Shown: positions 54,985-63,794 of the stretch, one piece after another
How positions within the stretch are numbered: the first letter of the stretch is position 1
Layout of the letters: each line of letters opens with the position of its first letter
The notes under the pieces: model-generated
Databases searched by the model: none
What the model saw: only the letters and a program-made list of their open reading frames with translations
Told to the model about the DNA's origin: nothing
Program-made: the position numbers and the translations under genes
DNA from: Schlesneria sp. DSM 10557
GTDB taxonomy: Bacteria; Planctomycetota; Planctomycetia; Planctomycetales; Planctomycetaceae
DNA length: 64,000 bases
Assembly (NCBI RefSeq): GCF_041860085.1
Contig: NZ_CP124747.1
Coordinates: 6,967,001 to 7,031,000, forward strand
Direction: 5' to 3'

Positions 54985-55168
54985 GATTGCTTCCTCCTGT
55001 GTTTGAGCCGGTCACGATGTTACGCAAAAGATTCGAATGCACAAAGCCGGGGCCATATTTCTGCGGCGATGTCAAGTGGTTGAGGACGGATGCTTACAAT
55101 GCAAGCACCTGCCGGCCGAATTGCATTTCGACCGGGCAGGTGCCGCAGCGACGGTTTTCACCAACGGG

Positions 55169-57160
55169 CTATGGAGTGCTCTGCCGACGGAAGTCGAGTC
55201 CCGGGTCCTCCTTCGGAGCACCAATCAACTTGAATTTGAACCTTCCGTCCTCGCCGGGTTCAATGCCTGCGATGAGAGAACCACCGTCTTTGCTCTCAAG
55301 AGCGATGACATTTCCCTCAATGGTGTAGGTCCCATCAAATTGATTGGTCGTATCTTTGTGCGCAAATTTCCATTGAAATTTGCCCTCGTTCTGGATCTGA
55401 ATCTCGAACGTTGATCCATCGTCGCGTGTTGCCTTCCAGGTCCCGATCAGGGATTCCGGTTTCAACGGTGGGATCGCGGGATCCGGTTGAGCTCCGCTGT
55501 CACTGGTCGCTTCAGGGGGTTGAGGAGTCGGTGTTGTGGAGCCATCCGTAGTGGCGGCAACTTCTGGCTTCGCCAGCATTTTCAACATATCTGCTGCAAC
55601 ACGGTCGTTGGGGACGAGGGCAACCACCTGTTTCAACTGGGGGACTGCGGAATCAGGGTAACCATCCGCAATATAGTGATACGCGAGCAGGAACTTGGAT
55701 GCTGCGTCATCCGGATGCTCGCGGGTGAACGCCTCCAGGGCTCGCAGTTGTGTCGTGTACGTCGCCACATCCGAGTACATGCTGCTCAGCGTCGTCCAGT
55801 TCCAACCCGGGCCTACGGCCAGAACAGCGTGGATGGTCGCAGCAGCCTGTTGATAGTCTTTCTTCGCAAACAGAATCAAAGCTCGGAACTCGTGCATCAC
55901 CGAGTCATCCGGACATTGAGTGAGGCCTCGGTTGATCGTATCCAGAGCCGCGTCATGGTTGTTTTGTTTGAATGCAGCGACGCCGTCATCAAACGCCTTC
56001 TCACAAGCGGAATTCTCCCCCGAACCCGTCGTTGAACGACTCTCTACCACTGATCCGTCGTTGACGATCACGCTACTATCGACCGGAGTCGTGCCTTCGA
56101 TCGTGGCGCCCTGATAGTAAACGGGAATTGGCTGGGTGTAGGCGTAATTCCCCAATGATCCGTAGCTCGATAAGTAGTAGGGGTTACTATATGCAAGATA
56201 ACCGCTGCCATAGGCCAGAGACCCGAGCCCCCATGCTCCTAATCCCCACCCGAGCGGGCGGTAACCATAGCCATACATCCCGTATCCAGGACCTCGCCAA
56301 CCATAGGGGCCGTAGCCATATCCTCCGTAGCCCCCCGCCAGGCCGTAACCGGGTCCAAAGCCGAAGCCCGGTCCGAATCCTCGTCCGAAGCCGCCATAAC
56401 CTCCGTAACCGTTCCAATAACCACGGTACTGAGGATGACGGGCATAGGCAGGGCGATAATTGCTACCACCAAGGTTAATGGGACGATTGTTGATATTGAT
56501 TGTATTGCGACCCACCCAGGAGCCCTGGCGACGATCACCGAACTGATCGTTTCGGAATCGTTCGCCGCGGCCAGGATCGGTTCCTCCGGGTCGCTGGACG
56601 TTGCCTCCCGGACGGTTGACCACATTCCCCTCGGGAAAGCGATTTCTGAAGTCGTTTCCGACGTTGCCCCGGTTATTTCGATTGAAATCCGGGCGCGGAT
56701 TGCCTCCAGGGCGTGGGGTAAGATTGGTGATGTTGCCCGGCCGGTTCCCGGGGTTCGGCTGGGTGAAGGACGGTGAGCGAGGACCGCTCGGGCCGGGATT
56801 CGGCCGGGCAATATTTCCCCCACCGATCGCTGGACCGTTTCCGGGGCGGACGACATTCCCCCCGCCGGGACCTCGGCTCACACCTGGGTTACCGCCGGGG
56901 ATGCCACCAGACGCCCTCGGGATAGATGGCGGACCGCCGCGGCCTCCGCCAAAGTTTCCGCCACCTCCTGGCGGGCCACCGCCCCCCGGTCGGCCTCCTC
57001 CGCCGCCACGTGGACCCCCAGGCCCACCACCAGGGCCCCCGCCACCGGGGCCTCCTCCGGGTCTTCCGCCACCACGTCCACCTTGTGCGAGCAGTTCAGC
57101 GGAAGCAACTGCGGACATGACGCTGCAAACGATGAGCGTTTTCCAGATGCTTGTGTTCAT
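55169..57160 (-). CDS. Gly/Pro/Arg-rich exported protein with TPR and C-terminal beta-domain
   Basis: A 663-residue secreted protein. It has a signal peptide (about 1-24, VASAELLAQ), then a low-complexity Gly/Pro/Arg/Asn region (about 25-230). A Tyr/Gly-rich stretch (about 235-330, GYGGYGG and GYGPYG repeats) is followed by four to five TPR-type helical pairs (about 375-530). A Thr/Pro linker leads to a lipocalin-like C-terminus (about 565-660, IGTWKATRDDGSTFEIQI). ATG 57160 is chosen because it puts the signal peptide at the N-terminus. The Gly-rich block may be intrinsically disordered or aggregating. It follows the 57229 gene by 68 bp. Function is unknown. Confidence 0.82.
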   Translation of the reverse strand: MNTSIWKTLIVCSVMSAVASAELLAQGGRGGGRPGGGPGGGGPGGGPGGPRGGGGGRPGGGGPPGGGGNFGGGRGGPPSIPRASGGIPGGNPGVSRGPGGGNVVRPGNGPAIGGGNIARPNPGPSGPRSPSFTQPNPGNRPGNITNLTPRPGGNPRPDFNRNNRGNVGNDFRNRFPEGNVVNRPGGNVQRPGGTDPGRGERFRNDQFGDRRQGSWVGRNTININNRPINLGGSNYRPAYARHPQYRGYWNGYGGYGGFGRGFGPGFGFGPGYGLAGGYGGYGYGPYGWRGPGYGMYGYGYRPLGWGLGAWGLGSLAYGSGYLAYSNPYYLSSYGSLGNYAYTQPIPVYYQGATIEGTTPVDSSVIVNDGSVVESRSTTGSGENSACEKAFDDGVAAFKQNNHDAALDTINRGLTQCPDDSVMHEFRALILFAKKDYQQAAATIHAVLAVGPGWNWTTLSSMYSDVATYTTQLRALEAFTREHPDDAASKFLLAYHYIADGYPDSAVPQLKQVVALVPNDRVAADMLKMLAKPEVAATTDGSTTPTPQPPEATSDSGAQPDPAIPPLKPESLIGTWKATRDDGSTFEIQIQNEGKFQWKFAHKDTTNQFDGTYTIEGNVIALESKDGGSLIAGIEPGEDGRFKFKLIGAPKEDPGLDFRRQSTP

Positions 57161-57228
57161 TGCAGTTCTTCTTTTCTGAGTCTTGATGATTTGGAAACGG
57201 TCCTTCAGGCCACTGTGCCTGGGGCTGA

Positions 57229-58338
57229 TCATTTGGAATCGGTATGCGCTGCAGAGTTGGCCATATCCGGTGTGGGTGCCCGTCGTACGATCGTGACTGG
57301 ATCACTATCAGGAAGTTTGACTCCACTCACTTCATGGTCGACAGACTGCCAGATGATGGTGTCGTTGTTCACACAGGTGTAGATACTGGTGCTCGAAGCA
57401 GGTTCCCCTTCCGCCGTGACTCCAGTCGCTTTCAATTTCCAGCAGTCGTCGTCCCGGTACCAGTACCCCTCGGCATAGCCCCCTTCCGAATCGAAGATCC
57501 AGGTTTTGAGTTTCCCTGTGAGCGGATCCCAGCCAATCCGCTGAGTGCCATTCATGATTTCCTGACCTTCAACATGGATCACAAACTTTCGCAGCAGGAA
57601 GTTTCCTCGTTCTGAGGGCTCACACGAAAAGAGCACGATTGACTCGTCGCTCTCGTCGATCCAGTCTCCCTGAAGCCATGAGAGCTGTTCTAATTCGGAG
57701 CGGTGGCGACGGCTCGTCTTAAAGGGCTGTTTACGCAGACTGGCGATTTGCCACTTGCCGTCGATCCGGGTGTAGACCGTCGTGTACCGGCCGACGATTC
57801 CACTTTCATCATCGTCCCCTGGCAATTCAGTAGGGACGAAAAGCGTGTAACCGTCCTCGACGGCGAGTCCAGGGCCGATGAATCGCACACTGGTGGTGCT
57901 GAACTCAAGCGAGCCATTTTCGTCGTCCGCGAACGTTTCGGCCAGGAGATCTCGGATGGTTGAGCGTCCTTCGAAGACTTCACCGTGCTCATCGACGTAT
58001 TCAGCCGATTCGGTGAAGAACTCCGCCGCCTCTTCCGCTTTGGCTGCACTCAGCGCCTTAACGAAGGATTCGCCAACGGATCGGACTTCAAGATCAGATT
58101 CTGAGGCCGCGTCGCTCGACGTTAAAGGGTCTTCGACCGCTTTGGTCGATTTGGAATCAGATTGCGAAGCAGGGGAAGCTCGGTCATCCGAGGCAGGACG
58201 GTCAGTGCTTTTCTCGTGCGGGGCTGATGGAATCTCAGTTTTTTTGTCCTCAGCTCGTAGCTGCTGTGTACCTGAAAGCCCGGGCTCGAACGCCGTAGTA
58301 ACCATTGCAAATAACAGTACGGAGTAAGTTCTACGCAT
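57229..58338 (-). CDS. Exported SnoaL/NTF2-like protein
   Basis: A 369-residue protein with signal peptide (about 1-29) and a Ser/Asp-rich linker. An NTF2-like/DUF4440 domain follows (about 85-215; VGESFVKALSAAKAEEAAEFF, EGRSTIRDLLAETF, YTTVYTRIDGKWQIASLRKQ). A second beta-domain of ~140 residues is present (WLQGDWIDESDESIVLFSC, NGTQRIGWDPLTGKLKTWIF). SnoaL-like folds bind small ligands; no catalytic residues stand out. ATG 58338 has GAGGA nearby. It is 68 bp upstream of the Gly-rich TPR gene and probably its operon partner. Confidence 0.85.
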   Translation of the reverse strand: MRRTYSVLLFAMVTTAFEPGLSGTQQLRAEDKKTEIPSAPHEKSTDRPASDDRASPASQSDSKSTKAVEDPLTSSDAASESDLEVRSVGESFVKALSAAKAEEAAEFFTESAEYVDEHGEVFEGRSTIRDLLAETFADDENGSLEFSTTSVRFIGPGLAVEDGYTLFVPTELPGDDDESGIVGRYTTVYTRIDGKWQIASLRKQPFKTSRRHRSELEQLSWLQGDWIDESDESIVLFSCEPSERGNFLLRKFVIHVEGQEIMNGTQRIGWDPLTGKLKTWIFDSEGGYAEGYWYRDDDCWKLKATGVTAEGEPASSTSIYTCVNNDTIIWQSVDHEVSGVKLPDSDPVTIVRRAPTPDMANSAAHTDSK

Positions 58339-58549
58339 AGGTGATCCTCATCGATAGGGGAGACGTGCGGGAACGTGCGGAAGTCAGCCAATCGGGCGGC
58401 GACCTCGGGCACTCGCATTTGGTTATTTCCGAACTGCTGCATTCGGTGCGCCGATGTCCAATGGAAAAGACGCATTCCGCCAAGCTGGAGTGAGGAATGA
58501 GCGAGAGAAAACCGGCCGGTACGATGCGGGAATTCAGCGAGAGATCGAC

Positions 58550-59344
58550 TTACTCTTTCTCGACGACAGGGTCAGTTTCAGGGGCGCTGCCTCGTAAGCC
58601 GGAGTGCTTCAGGTCGTCCGGTTTGTTCCGGCGGCTTTGGCGGAGTTCGGACAACTGGTCCCGGGTGAGCAGCTTTTCGATCGCCACCAGTTTGTCCGCT
58701 TCCAGAGAGAGCAATCGCGCGTGGAAGCGATGGATCTCTCGATTAAGCGAGCGCAGGTGGTAGCGATACTTCTCCTCTAATTTCTCCGCTATCGCTTCCT
58801 GTTCGGGGGTCAGAGTGATCCCCACTCCTTCGATGGCTTTCTCGACAGGATCAGAGGGCTTTGCAGACGTTGGGGCGGTGCGCGATTCGGTTTCAGTCGC
58901 AGACGTTTCCTGCTGGGCCGTTCGACGGCGAAGTTCGCGGATGCGAAGCCGTTGCTGTTCCGTGAAGTTGTCTTCGGTGGCGGCAAGGAGAGAACATTCG
59001 ACTGCAATTGTCTGGAAATACCGCTGACTGAACTGCTTCCAGACCTCGTCGATCGACTGGTCGTAGTCCTGAATGACACGCTTAATTTGCTCTTGTTGCT
59101 TGTCCGACAATTGCAGCCGAACCAGGTATGCGGGGATTGCATCCGCTGGGAATCCGGGCTGACTGGCCTGGTCAGCACGGGATTCTACGGCCGCAGGCGA
59201 TGGATCAGTAGAATCGCTCGCCGTTGCCATACTCAAACCAGAGATGCTCGCGATCAAAAGAAGAGTGCCGATGCGCCGAAAACGCCTCCTCCCGAGGAGG
59301 GTGGGTAAAAGCAGCGGAGTAGCTCGGTTGGGAAACCGCAGCAT
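58550..59344 (-). CDS. Exported helical protein, Spy/CpxP-like
   Basis: A 264-residue protein with an Arg-rich N-terminus and a hydrophobic signal (about 27-43). Two helical regions follow. The first (about 70-140) contains LQLSDKQQEQIKRVIQDYDQ, an LTxxQ-like pattern of periplasmic chaperones of the CpxP/Spy group. The second (about 170-245) has GITLTPEQEAIAEKLEEKYR. Two repeats of that motif suggest a tandem duplication. A perfect AAGGAG before ATG 59344 marks the start. It is divergent from the LCAT-type gene and would act in the periplasm. Confidence 0.75.
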   Translation of the reverse strand: MLRFPNRATPLLLPTLLGRRRFRRIGTLLLIASISGLSMATASDSTDPSPAAVESRADQASQPGFPADAIPAYLVRLQLSDKQQEQIKRVIQDYDQSIDEVWKQFSQRYFQTIAVECSLLAATEDNFTEQQRLRIRELRRRTAQQETSATETESRTAPTSAKPSDPVEKAIEGVGITLTPEQEAIAEKLEEKYRYHLRSLNREIHRFHARLLSLEADKLVAIEKLLTRDQLSELRQSRRNKPDDLKHSGLRGSAPETDPVVEKE

Positions 59345-59819
59345 GATCGTCTCCTTTGCGGTTTCAACGACGACATCCTCGCAACATCAGTCATTGCTTC
59401 GGAGCGAGGCTTCCTGTTGCAAATTCTGTCCCTGAGATGTCGCCACCCGTAAAAAATGGTGAAGTCTCGCAAAATTGTTTGCCGGACCCATTTTCTTCGG
59501 TGTCCCCCTGACTCCGAGGGGCCTCGGCCGCAGTTTTTAGCGAGCGGCTATCTGATGCAGCCCGTGGTTAGGTTGGGTAGACGGCGGGATGTAGCGAGTT
59601 TTTTGGAGAGGAGTCGTCTCGGCAGCTTTGTACACACTTGTAGAACTGGCAGTCCTCGAAGCGACCGCATGTCCATTAATCGGGCTTAATTCGTCAGGAG
59701 CGAACCGCGAAGGAGGGGTGCGTCATGGCGATTGTGACGGGGGCGAAAATCCCCTGTCAGGAATTGACGACTTCCTCTATGCTGCCAGCCACTTCAGCAT
59801 GCTCATGGACGGGCAATTC
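59345..59819. other. Divergent intergenic region (475 bp)
   Basis: It lies between the Spy-like gene (minus) and the LCAT-type gene (plus). The in-frame upstream start at 59628 of the latter is less likely than ATG 59820. No RNA gene or other CDS is supported. Confidence 0.35.
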
Positions 59820-61412
59820 ATGTACTCGAAAACACTCTGGTGTGCGGTCTGCATTTGGGTGATCGTGGCGGGTTGCCGCACGATCACACCGGCGGGACGC
59901 GCCAAAGTCATCAATGAGCCTCCGGAAACGAGCAAGAACGATTCGTCTGCCGTACCCGCCGTCGGTATCTGGCGAGCTCCCGGGCTGGAATCGAAGCTGT
60001 TACAGGCGTCGATGACCAGTGATGATTCGGGGGTCGATCTGATTCCGACAGCGACTCGAGAATCGCGTGCTCCATGGGGACGCCCCGATCTGGGAAGCAT
60101 CTACAGTCGGACGTCGAAATCAGACGAGTACCAGCGAAATCCGATTATTGTGATTCCCGGAATTCTCGGCTCAAAGTTAGTCGACGAATCGGGGCGGCGC
60201 GTTGTCTGGGGCGAATTCGGCGGAAATGGAATTGATCCCTCCACCGTTGAAGGGGCCCGGTTACTCGCGTTGCCCATGGGGGAAGGGGAGGCCCTGAAAG
60301 ACCTGACGGATACAATCGAAGTCTCCGGGCCCCTCGACACGTTGAACGTCCGCGTGTTTGGGGTCCTCTTTCAGATGGCGGCGTATCGGGACATCGTGAC
60401 CGCCCTCGGAATTGGTGGATATCGGGATTCGCCGGACGAGTTAGACCCGCAGGATGTGCGCTGCTTTCAATTCGCGTACGACTGGCGGCGTGACAATGTC
60501 GAAACAGCGGCGCAACTCCATCAGTTTATTCTCGAGAAGAAAGCGCTTGTTGAAGCAGAGCGGCAAGCGCGATTTGGAGACGATGCGGAACCCGTTCGAT
60601 TCGATATTGTCGCTCACTCGATGGGAGGAGTGATGGCCCGTTACTACCTCCAGTACGGTGATGCCCCTCTTCCTGAGGACGGCAGTCTTCCGGAGATCAA
60701 CTGGAAGGGGGCTCAGTACGTCGATCGTCTGGTCATGGTGGCACCGCCGAACGCGGGTTCACTTCAGGCGGTGGAGTATTTGACTCAGGGAGTCCAATTC
60801 TCGAGATTCTTTTCCAAGTATGAGCCAGCGCTACTGGGGACGATGCCGTCGGTTTACCAACTGCTGCCAAGGACTCGACACCGTCCGGTGGTCTCAGGTT
60901 CCCGGCGTGAGACCGTGGACCTTTATGATCCTCAGGTCTGGGTTCACGCGCGATGGGGTTTCTTTAACCCGACACAGTCAGAGCAACTGCGATATCTGCT
61001 TCCCAATGAACCTGATCCCCTGCGCAGGCTGGAGGTGGCGTATGGTCACCTTGCCAAATGTCTGCGACGTGCGGAACGCTTTCACGCTGCCATCGACGTG
61101 AAGGTTGATCCGCCCGAAGGAACGACCATTCATCTGATCGCCAGCGATGCGCACCCCACTGTTTTTCAGTACGCAATCGACAATCGAGGGGCGCTCTCCC
61201 CCACAGCACGCGTGGCGGGCGACGGACTTGTCACGCGTCACAGTGCGTTGATGGATGAGCGACTTTCGGACAATGGGAAGTGGGCACCACGCTTGAAAAG
61301 CCCCATCAAGTGGGACAGCGTCACATTCCTGTTCACCGACCATCTGGGCCTGACCAAGGACCCGGCCTTCACGGACAATGTTCTCTATTTGCTGATTGAG
61401 TCTCCCCGCTGA
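59820..61412 (+). CDS. LCAT-family lipase/acyltransferase-like lipoprotein
   Basis: A 530-residue protein. From ATG 59820 the N-terminus is a lipoprotein signal with lipobox VAGC (Cys19). The alpha/beta-hydrolase domain begins near 105 with NPIIVIPGILGSKLVDESG (oxyanion loop) and holds the nucleophile in AHSMGGVMARYYL (Ser267), typical of the lecithin:cholesterol acyltransferase/PLA-like family. Later VAPPNAGS is the post-nucleophile segment. Such enzymes hydrolyse or transfer acyl chains on lipids. The longer frame from 59628 has no signal at its start. It is probably exported and anchored on an envelope membrane. Confidence 0.85.
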   Translation: MYSKTLWCAVCIWVIVAGCRTITPAGRAKVINEPPETSKNDSSAVPAVGIWRAPGLESKLLQASMTSDDSGVDLIPTATRESRAPWGRPDLGSIYSRTSKSDEYQRNPIIVIPGILGSKLVDESGRRVVWGEFGGNGIDPSTVEGARLLALPMGEGEALKDLTDTIEVSGPLDTLNVRVFGVLFQMAAYRDIVTALGIGGYRDSPDELDPQDVRCFQFAYDWRRDNVETAAQLHQFILEKKALVEAERQARFGDDAEPVRFDIVAHSMGGVMARYYLQYGDAPLPEDGSLPEINWKGAQYVDRLVMVAPPNAGSLQAVEYLTQGVQFSRFFSKYEPALLGTMPSVYQLLPRTRHRPVVSGSRRETVDLYDPQVWVHARWGFFNPTQSEQLRYLLPNEPDPLRRLEVAYGHLAKCLRRAERFHAAIDVKVDPPEGTTIHLIASDAHPTVFQYAIDNRGALSPTARVAGDGLVTRHSALMDERLSDNGKWAPRLKSPIKWDSVTFLFTDHLGLTKDPAFTDNVLYLLIESPR

Positions 61413-61609
61413 GGATGAGACAATCGCGGGGATGAAATTTGGGGCGCCCGTGAAGTGGCTCCGTTAGTCGCCCTGCGAATCGCTCGCGCTCGGCCGCTCA
61501 GGGGCTGCTCGATACGGCCAAAGGAGTGACAGCAATCTCAACAGGGCTCATGGTGTGAATCCCCCCGGGGGCGGTCTGCCTGCATGGCGGGTGAAGGCCC
61601 TGTGAAATG

Positions 61610-61650
61610 ACAGAAGCCGATGCGGGACAGTGTCCTGCATCGGCTTCTGT
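61610..61650 (-). terminator. Long hairpin downstream of tRNA-Cys
   Basis: Arms ACAGAAGCCGATGCGGGACA and TGTCCTGCATCGGCTTCTGT pair across ~20 bp with one G-T wobble. It ends 5 bp from the tRNA 3' end. There is no strong T-run on either strand; it may be a transcript end or a processing signal for tRNA-Cys. Confidence 0.65.
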
Positions 61651-61655
61651 TTGAG

Positions 61656-61727
61656 AGGCTCCGGTCGGAGTCGAACCGACGATGACGGATTTGCAATCCG
61701 CTGCCTTAGCCACTTGGCTACGGAGCC
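61656..61727 (-). tRNA. tRNA-Cys (anticodon GCA)
   Basis: The minus strand folds as a 72-base tRNA. The acceptor is GGCTCCG/CGGAGCC with discriminator U, as expected for Cys. The anticodon stem GCGGA/TCCGT surrounds loop TTGCAAA with anticodon GCA. The T-arm sequence is GTCGG-TTCGACT-CCGAC. CCA is not encoded. Confidence 0.95.
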
Positions 61728-62401
61728 GACGAGTGATTCTATCGACGAAAGTGGCGGATGAGTTGAGCCGGATGGTTCACTTTTCAGAAAAAACCGCTCA
61801 ATGCTCATAGCCCTCGCAGTCGGCATCGGAAATGTAGCGTCGAGGATCCGACCCGTCAAATGCCTGACGCGGGAAATGCTCGTTCCTGGCAAATCTCACC
61901 TGTGCCTTCCACCTAAAACTCGATCGAGTCAGACATTGCGATGAGAGGGCTGTCGGGGAGCCTGGGGGCCATTCCGACGCCCGTCGTAATCTTCAATATG
62001 CGACGATGTCTGCAGATGTTCAGTGCAGCAAGCCGGCCAGAAAAGGGGTCGCCGTCGGTTTGTAAATCCGTGCTCGAGAAGATCGCCAAGAATCTGTCTT
62101 GGGCGGCCAGGATCGGCCGATTTTGCCTTGTCGTCGTCCGGTCGGAGGGGCGCGAGCCGCTTTCGCAGCGGGCCGGAGACGCAATTGCCAGAACTCGCGC
62201 CGCTTGCTTCAAATTCGGTGAGCCGCGTACGTCCGCAACTCGGGTAAAAGTAGAAACGCGGGGTGGAAGACGCCTCCGGTCGCGACTAGCCGGACTCTCT
62301 TCGTAAGCAGACACCTGCGTCTCATCAGAAGGGCCCGAGGATCGCGCTGGCAGGCCGATCCTCGGGCCGATTGCTGACTTCCGGAAGTCTGAGAGCCGGG
62401 T
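61728..62401. other. Intergenic region (674 bp)
   Basis: It lies between tRNA-Cys and the MFS gene 3' end. Frames of 120-130 codons exist on both strands (61913-62314 minus, 61941-62306 plus), but neither has a ribosome site or any family resemblance. The right part has the MFS terminator hairpin. Confidence 0.35.
62332..62368 (-). terminator. Hairpin downstream of the MFS gene
   Basis: GGCCCGAGGATCG (62332-62344) and CGATCCTCGGGCC (62356-62368) form a perfect 13-bp stem, 33 bp beyond the MFS stop. The T-run on the minus strand is weak (CTTCT). Confidence 0.6.
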
Positions 62402-63742
62402 TTACTTAGCCGCTTTGCGCTCGGTATTCGGAAGGAACACCGCCAGCAGGCCGAACAAGGGGAGGTAGGAACAGATATGGTAAACAGATTCGATGCCGAT
62501 CTGGTCTGCGAGCCAGCCCAGGACCGCCGCACCCAACCCCGCCATGCCAAAAGCGAAGCCGAAGAACAGACCCGCGATCATCCCCACTCGTCCGGGAACC
62601 AACTCCTGGGCGTAAACCATCATGGCCGTGAAGGCGGAGGCCATGATCAATCCGATGGGGATCGTCAGCAATACGGTCCAGAACAGATTGGCGTACGGTA
62701 GCAAGAAGGTGAACGGAAAAATTCCCAGAATCGAAAACCAGATCACCGTTCGGAAACCGAGCCGATCGCCGATGGGGCCTCCACCAATCGTTCCGGCGGC
62801 AACCGATCCGAGAAAGACAAAGAGGTAGATCTGTGCTGTCGCGACGGGGATGTCAAACTTATACATCAGATAGAAGGTGTAATAGTTGCTGAGGCTCACC
62901 AGATAGAAGTACTTCGAGAACAAGAGCAGCATCAGAATGACGAGAGCGCTGATCACACGGCCTCGCGATAACTGAGATTCGGTATTGTGAGCTTTCTTCT
63001 TGGGGTTGGCCCTATGTTCTGCCAACTGGACCCCGTACCACTTGCCGATGTTCGTCAACAGGGCCATCGCTGTGAGGGCACCAATCGAGAACCACGAAAT
63101 ACTGAACTGACCTTTCGGTACGACGATGAACGCGGCCAAGAGTGGTCCGAGCGAGGACCCGAAGTTACCGCCGAGTTGAAAGAGAGCCTGTGCGAACCCA
63201 TATCGTCCTCCCGAAGCCAACCTCGCAATTCGTGACGCTTCCGGGTGGAAGATCGAGGATCCCAGTCCAACCATTCCGGCAGCAAGCAGAATCGTGGCAA
63301 AGCTGTTCGCAATTGCCAACAGGTTGAGTCCAAGCAAAGTGAATCCCATCCCGAAGGCCAGTGAGTAAGGGGCGGGATGGCGGTCGGTGTAGAGGCCGAC
63401 GAGAGGTTGAAGGATCGAGGCGGTCAACTGAAACGTGAACGTGATCATCCCGATCTGAAAGAAGCTCAGCGAGTAAGTCTCTTTCAGCAGTGGATAGACG
63501 GCAGGAATCAGCGACTGCATCACATCGTTCAACATGTGCGACAGACTGAGACTGATCAGAATCGCAAGTGCTGTCGTCGGCGCGGACTGCTCTCGTTCGG
63601 GGATTGTGGCGTCAGTCGGATTGATGGTGATCGGCGTCTGCAATACCGACCCAGTGGGAGACTCGTCTTTCAGAATAGCACCTGCGGTGTCATGAGTATT
63701 TTTCTGTCTGCTGCTGGTGGATAAGATTCGTGGGGCAGCCAA
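62402..63742 (-). CDS. MFS transporter, fosmidomycin-resistance (Fsr) type
   Basis: A 446-residue protein with about 12 membrane helices. The opening SLSHMLNDVMQSLIPAVYPLL is typical of the Fsr family, as are GLYTDRHPAPYSLAFGMG and the mid GSSIFHPEASRIARLASGGR. These exporters confer resistance to small drugs. The start is TTG 63742 with a ~55-residue polar leader before helix 1 and no clear ribosome site, so the true N-terminus may be shorter. It is divergent from the CDGSH gene with a 52-bp spacer. Confidence 0.9.
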   Translation of the reverse strand: MAAPRILSTSSRQKNTHDTAGAILKDESPTGSVLQTPITINPTDATIPEREQSAPTTALAILISLSLSHMLNDVMQSLIPAVYPLLKETYSLSFFQIGMITFTFQLTASILQPLVGLYTDRHPAPYSLAFGMGFTLLGLNLLAIANSFATILLAAGMVGLGSSIFHPEASRIARLASGGRYGFAQALFQLGGNFGSSLGPLLAAFIVVPKGQFSISWFSIGALTAMALLTNIGKWYGVQLAEHRANPKKKAHNTESQLSRGRVISALVILMLLLFSKYFYLVSLSNYYTFYLMYKFDIPVATAQIYLFVFLGSVAAGTIGGGPIGDRLGFRTVIWFSILGIFPFTFLLPYANLFWTVLLTIPIGLIMASAFTAMMVYAQELVPGRVGMIAGLFFGFAFGMAGLGAAVLGWLADQIGIESVYHICSYLPLFGLLAVFLPNTERKAAK

Positions 63743-63794
63743 TCGCTGTCAAATGAGCACAATTAATCCTAACGCAGAGCTCAGGAGGCAATTC

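Noticed and set aside
56601-57179. 192-codon proline-rich open frame on the plus strand
   Set aside because: It is the exact shadow of the Gly/Pro/Arg-rich coding block on the minus strand. Gly codons on one strand read as Pro on the other.
61913-62314. 133-codon minus-strand and 121-codon plus-strand frames
   Set aside because: They overlap each other almost fully, lack ribosome sites and resemble no family.
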